DNA of 14,941 bases from positions 1 to 14,941 of the forward strand of contig JAICWX010000217.1 in NCBI GenBank assembly GCA_025934635.1, read 5' to 3'. This document shows positions 14,854-14,941 of the stretch, one piece after another. This DNA comes from Streptosporangiaceae bacterium (lineage in GTDB: Bacteria > Actinomycetota > Actinomycetes > Streptosporangiales > Streptosporangiaceae). Positions within the stretch are counted from its first letter, which is position 1. Every line of letters begins with the position of its first letter. The position numbers and the translations under genes were made by a program. A model generated the notes under the pieces. That model was not told where the DNA came from. It worked only from the letters and a program-made list of their open reading frames with translations, and searched no databases.

Positions 14854-14941
14854 CTACTTACCAGCCTTCCCGACCTTGCGGCGGATCTGCTCGCCCTGGT
14901 ACCGCACGCCCTTGCCCTTGTACGGGTCGGGCTTGCGGAGC
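14854..14941 (-). CDS. rplF: 50S ribosomal protein L6, C-terminal 29 residues only
   Basis: The right edge of the window holds the last 29 codons of rplF. They read LRKPDPYKGKGVRYQGEQI and then RRKVGKAGK before a TAG stop. The PYKGKG(I/V)RY...RRK.GK.GK pattern is the signature C-terminus of L6, which binds 23S rRNA near the GTPase-associated region. The rest lies outside the window. It is immediately followed by rplR, as in other spc operons. Confidence 0.95.
   Translation of the reverse strand, partial: LRKPDPYKGKGVRYQGEQIRRKVGKAGK

Noticed and set aside
1..14941. CRISPR array, tRNA or rRNA genes, insertion sequences, phage genes
   Set aside because: No evenly spaced repeat-spacer pattern, cloverleaf, transposase or integrase sequence was seen on either strand.

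Overview
The window is a high-GC actinobacterial chromosome segment carrying the downstream half of the universal ribosomal-protein super-operon. It reads almost entirely on the minus strand, so transcription runs from the right end to the left. Actinobacterial signs are the very high GC, frequent GTG starts (rplM, rpsI, truA, rpmJ, adk and the DUF1707 gene), the gene order secY-adk-map ... infA-rpmJ-rpsM-rpsK-rpsD-rpoA-rplQ-truA ... rplM-rpsI-glmM, a DUF1707 membrane protein, and long charged tails on L17 and S9. I cannot name a genus. The compact secY-adk-map-infA linkage is Streptomyces-like rather than Mycobacterium-like.

Layout in transcription order (right to left). (1) 14941-11026: end of the spc operon: rplF (3' end only), rplR, rpsE, rpmD, rplO, secY, adk. 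Most junctions are tight, including TAAATG at rpmD/rplO and a 1-nt TAGTG overlap at secY/adk; a longer spacer with a hairpin and a plausible promoter precedes secY. (2) 10988-9690: map and a small DUF1707 two-helix membrane protein. (3) 9689-8859: about 830 bp without a credible gene, holding a 17-bp tandem array, a long dyad, a 24-bp tandem repeat and spaced CCGTAC motifs. (4) 8858-4220: the alpha operon: infA, rpmJ (37 aa), rpsM, rpsK, rpsD, rpoA, rplQ, truA, with hairpin clusters between rpmJ and rpsM and between rpsD and rpoA. (5) 4179-4126: a strong dyad between convergent genes. (6) 2477-4087: the only plus-strand gene, an unrecognised Pro/Gly-rich single-pass membrane protein. (7) 2110-1: rplM, rpsI and the first three quarters of glmM.

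Together the genes make ribosomal subunits (L6, L18, S5, L30, L15, L36, S13, S11, S4, L17, L13, S9), translation initiation factor IF-1, the RNA polymerase alpha subunit, the SecY translocon, N-terminal Met removal, adenylate balance, tRNA pseudouridylation and the first committed step of cell-wall UDP-GlcNAc synthesis: a growth-linked housekeeping block.

I found no defence system, CRISPR array, prophage or insertion sequence, and I do not think the window hides a dramatic new system. The parts worth a second look are the plus-strand surface-type protein at the truA/rplM junction (where mycobacteria carry ESX-4), the DUF1707 insertion with its repeat-filled spacer, and the unexplained intergenic dyads.
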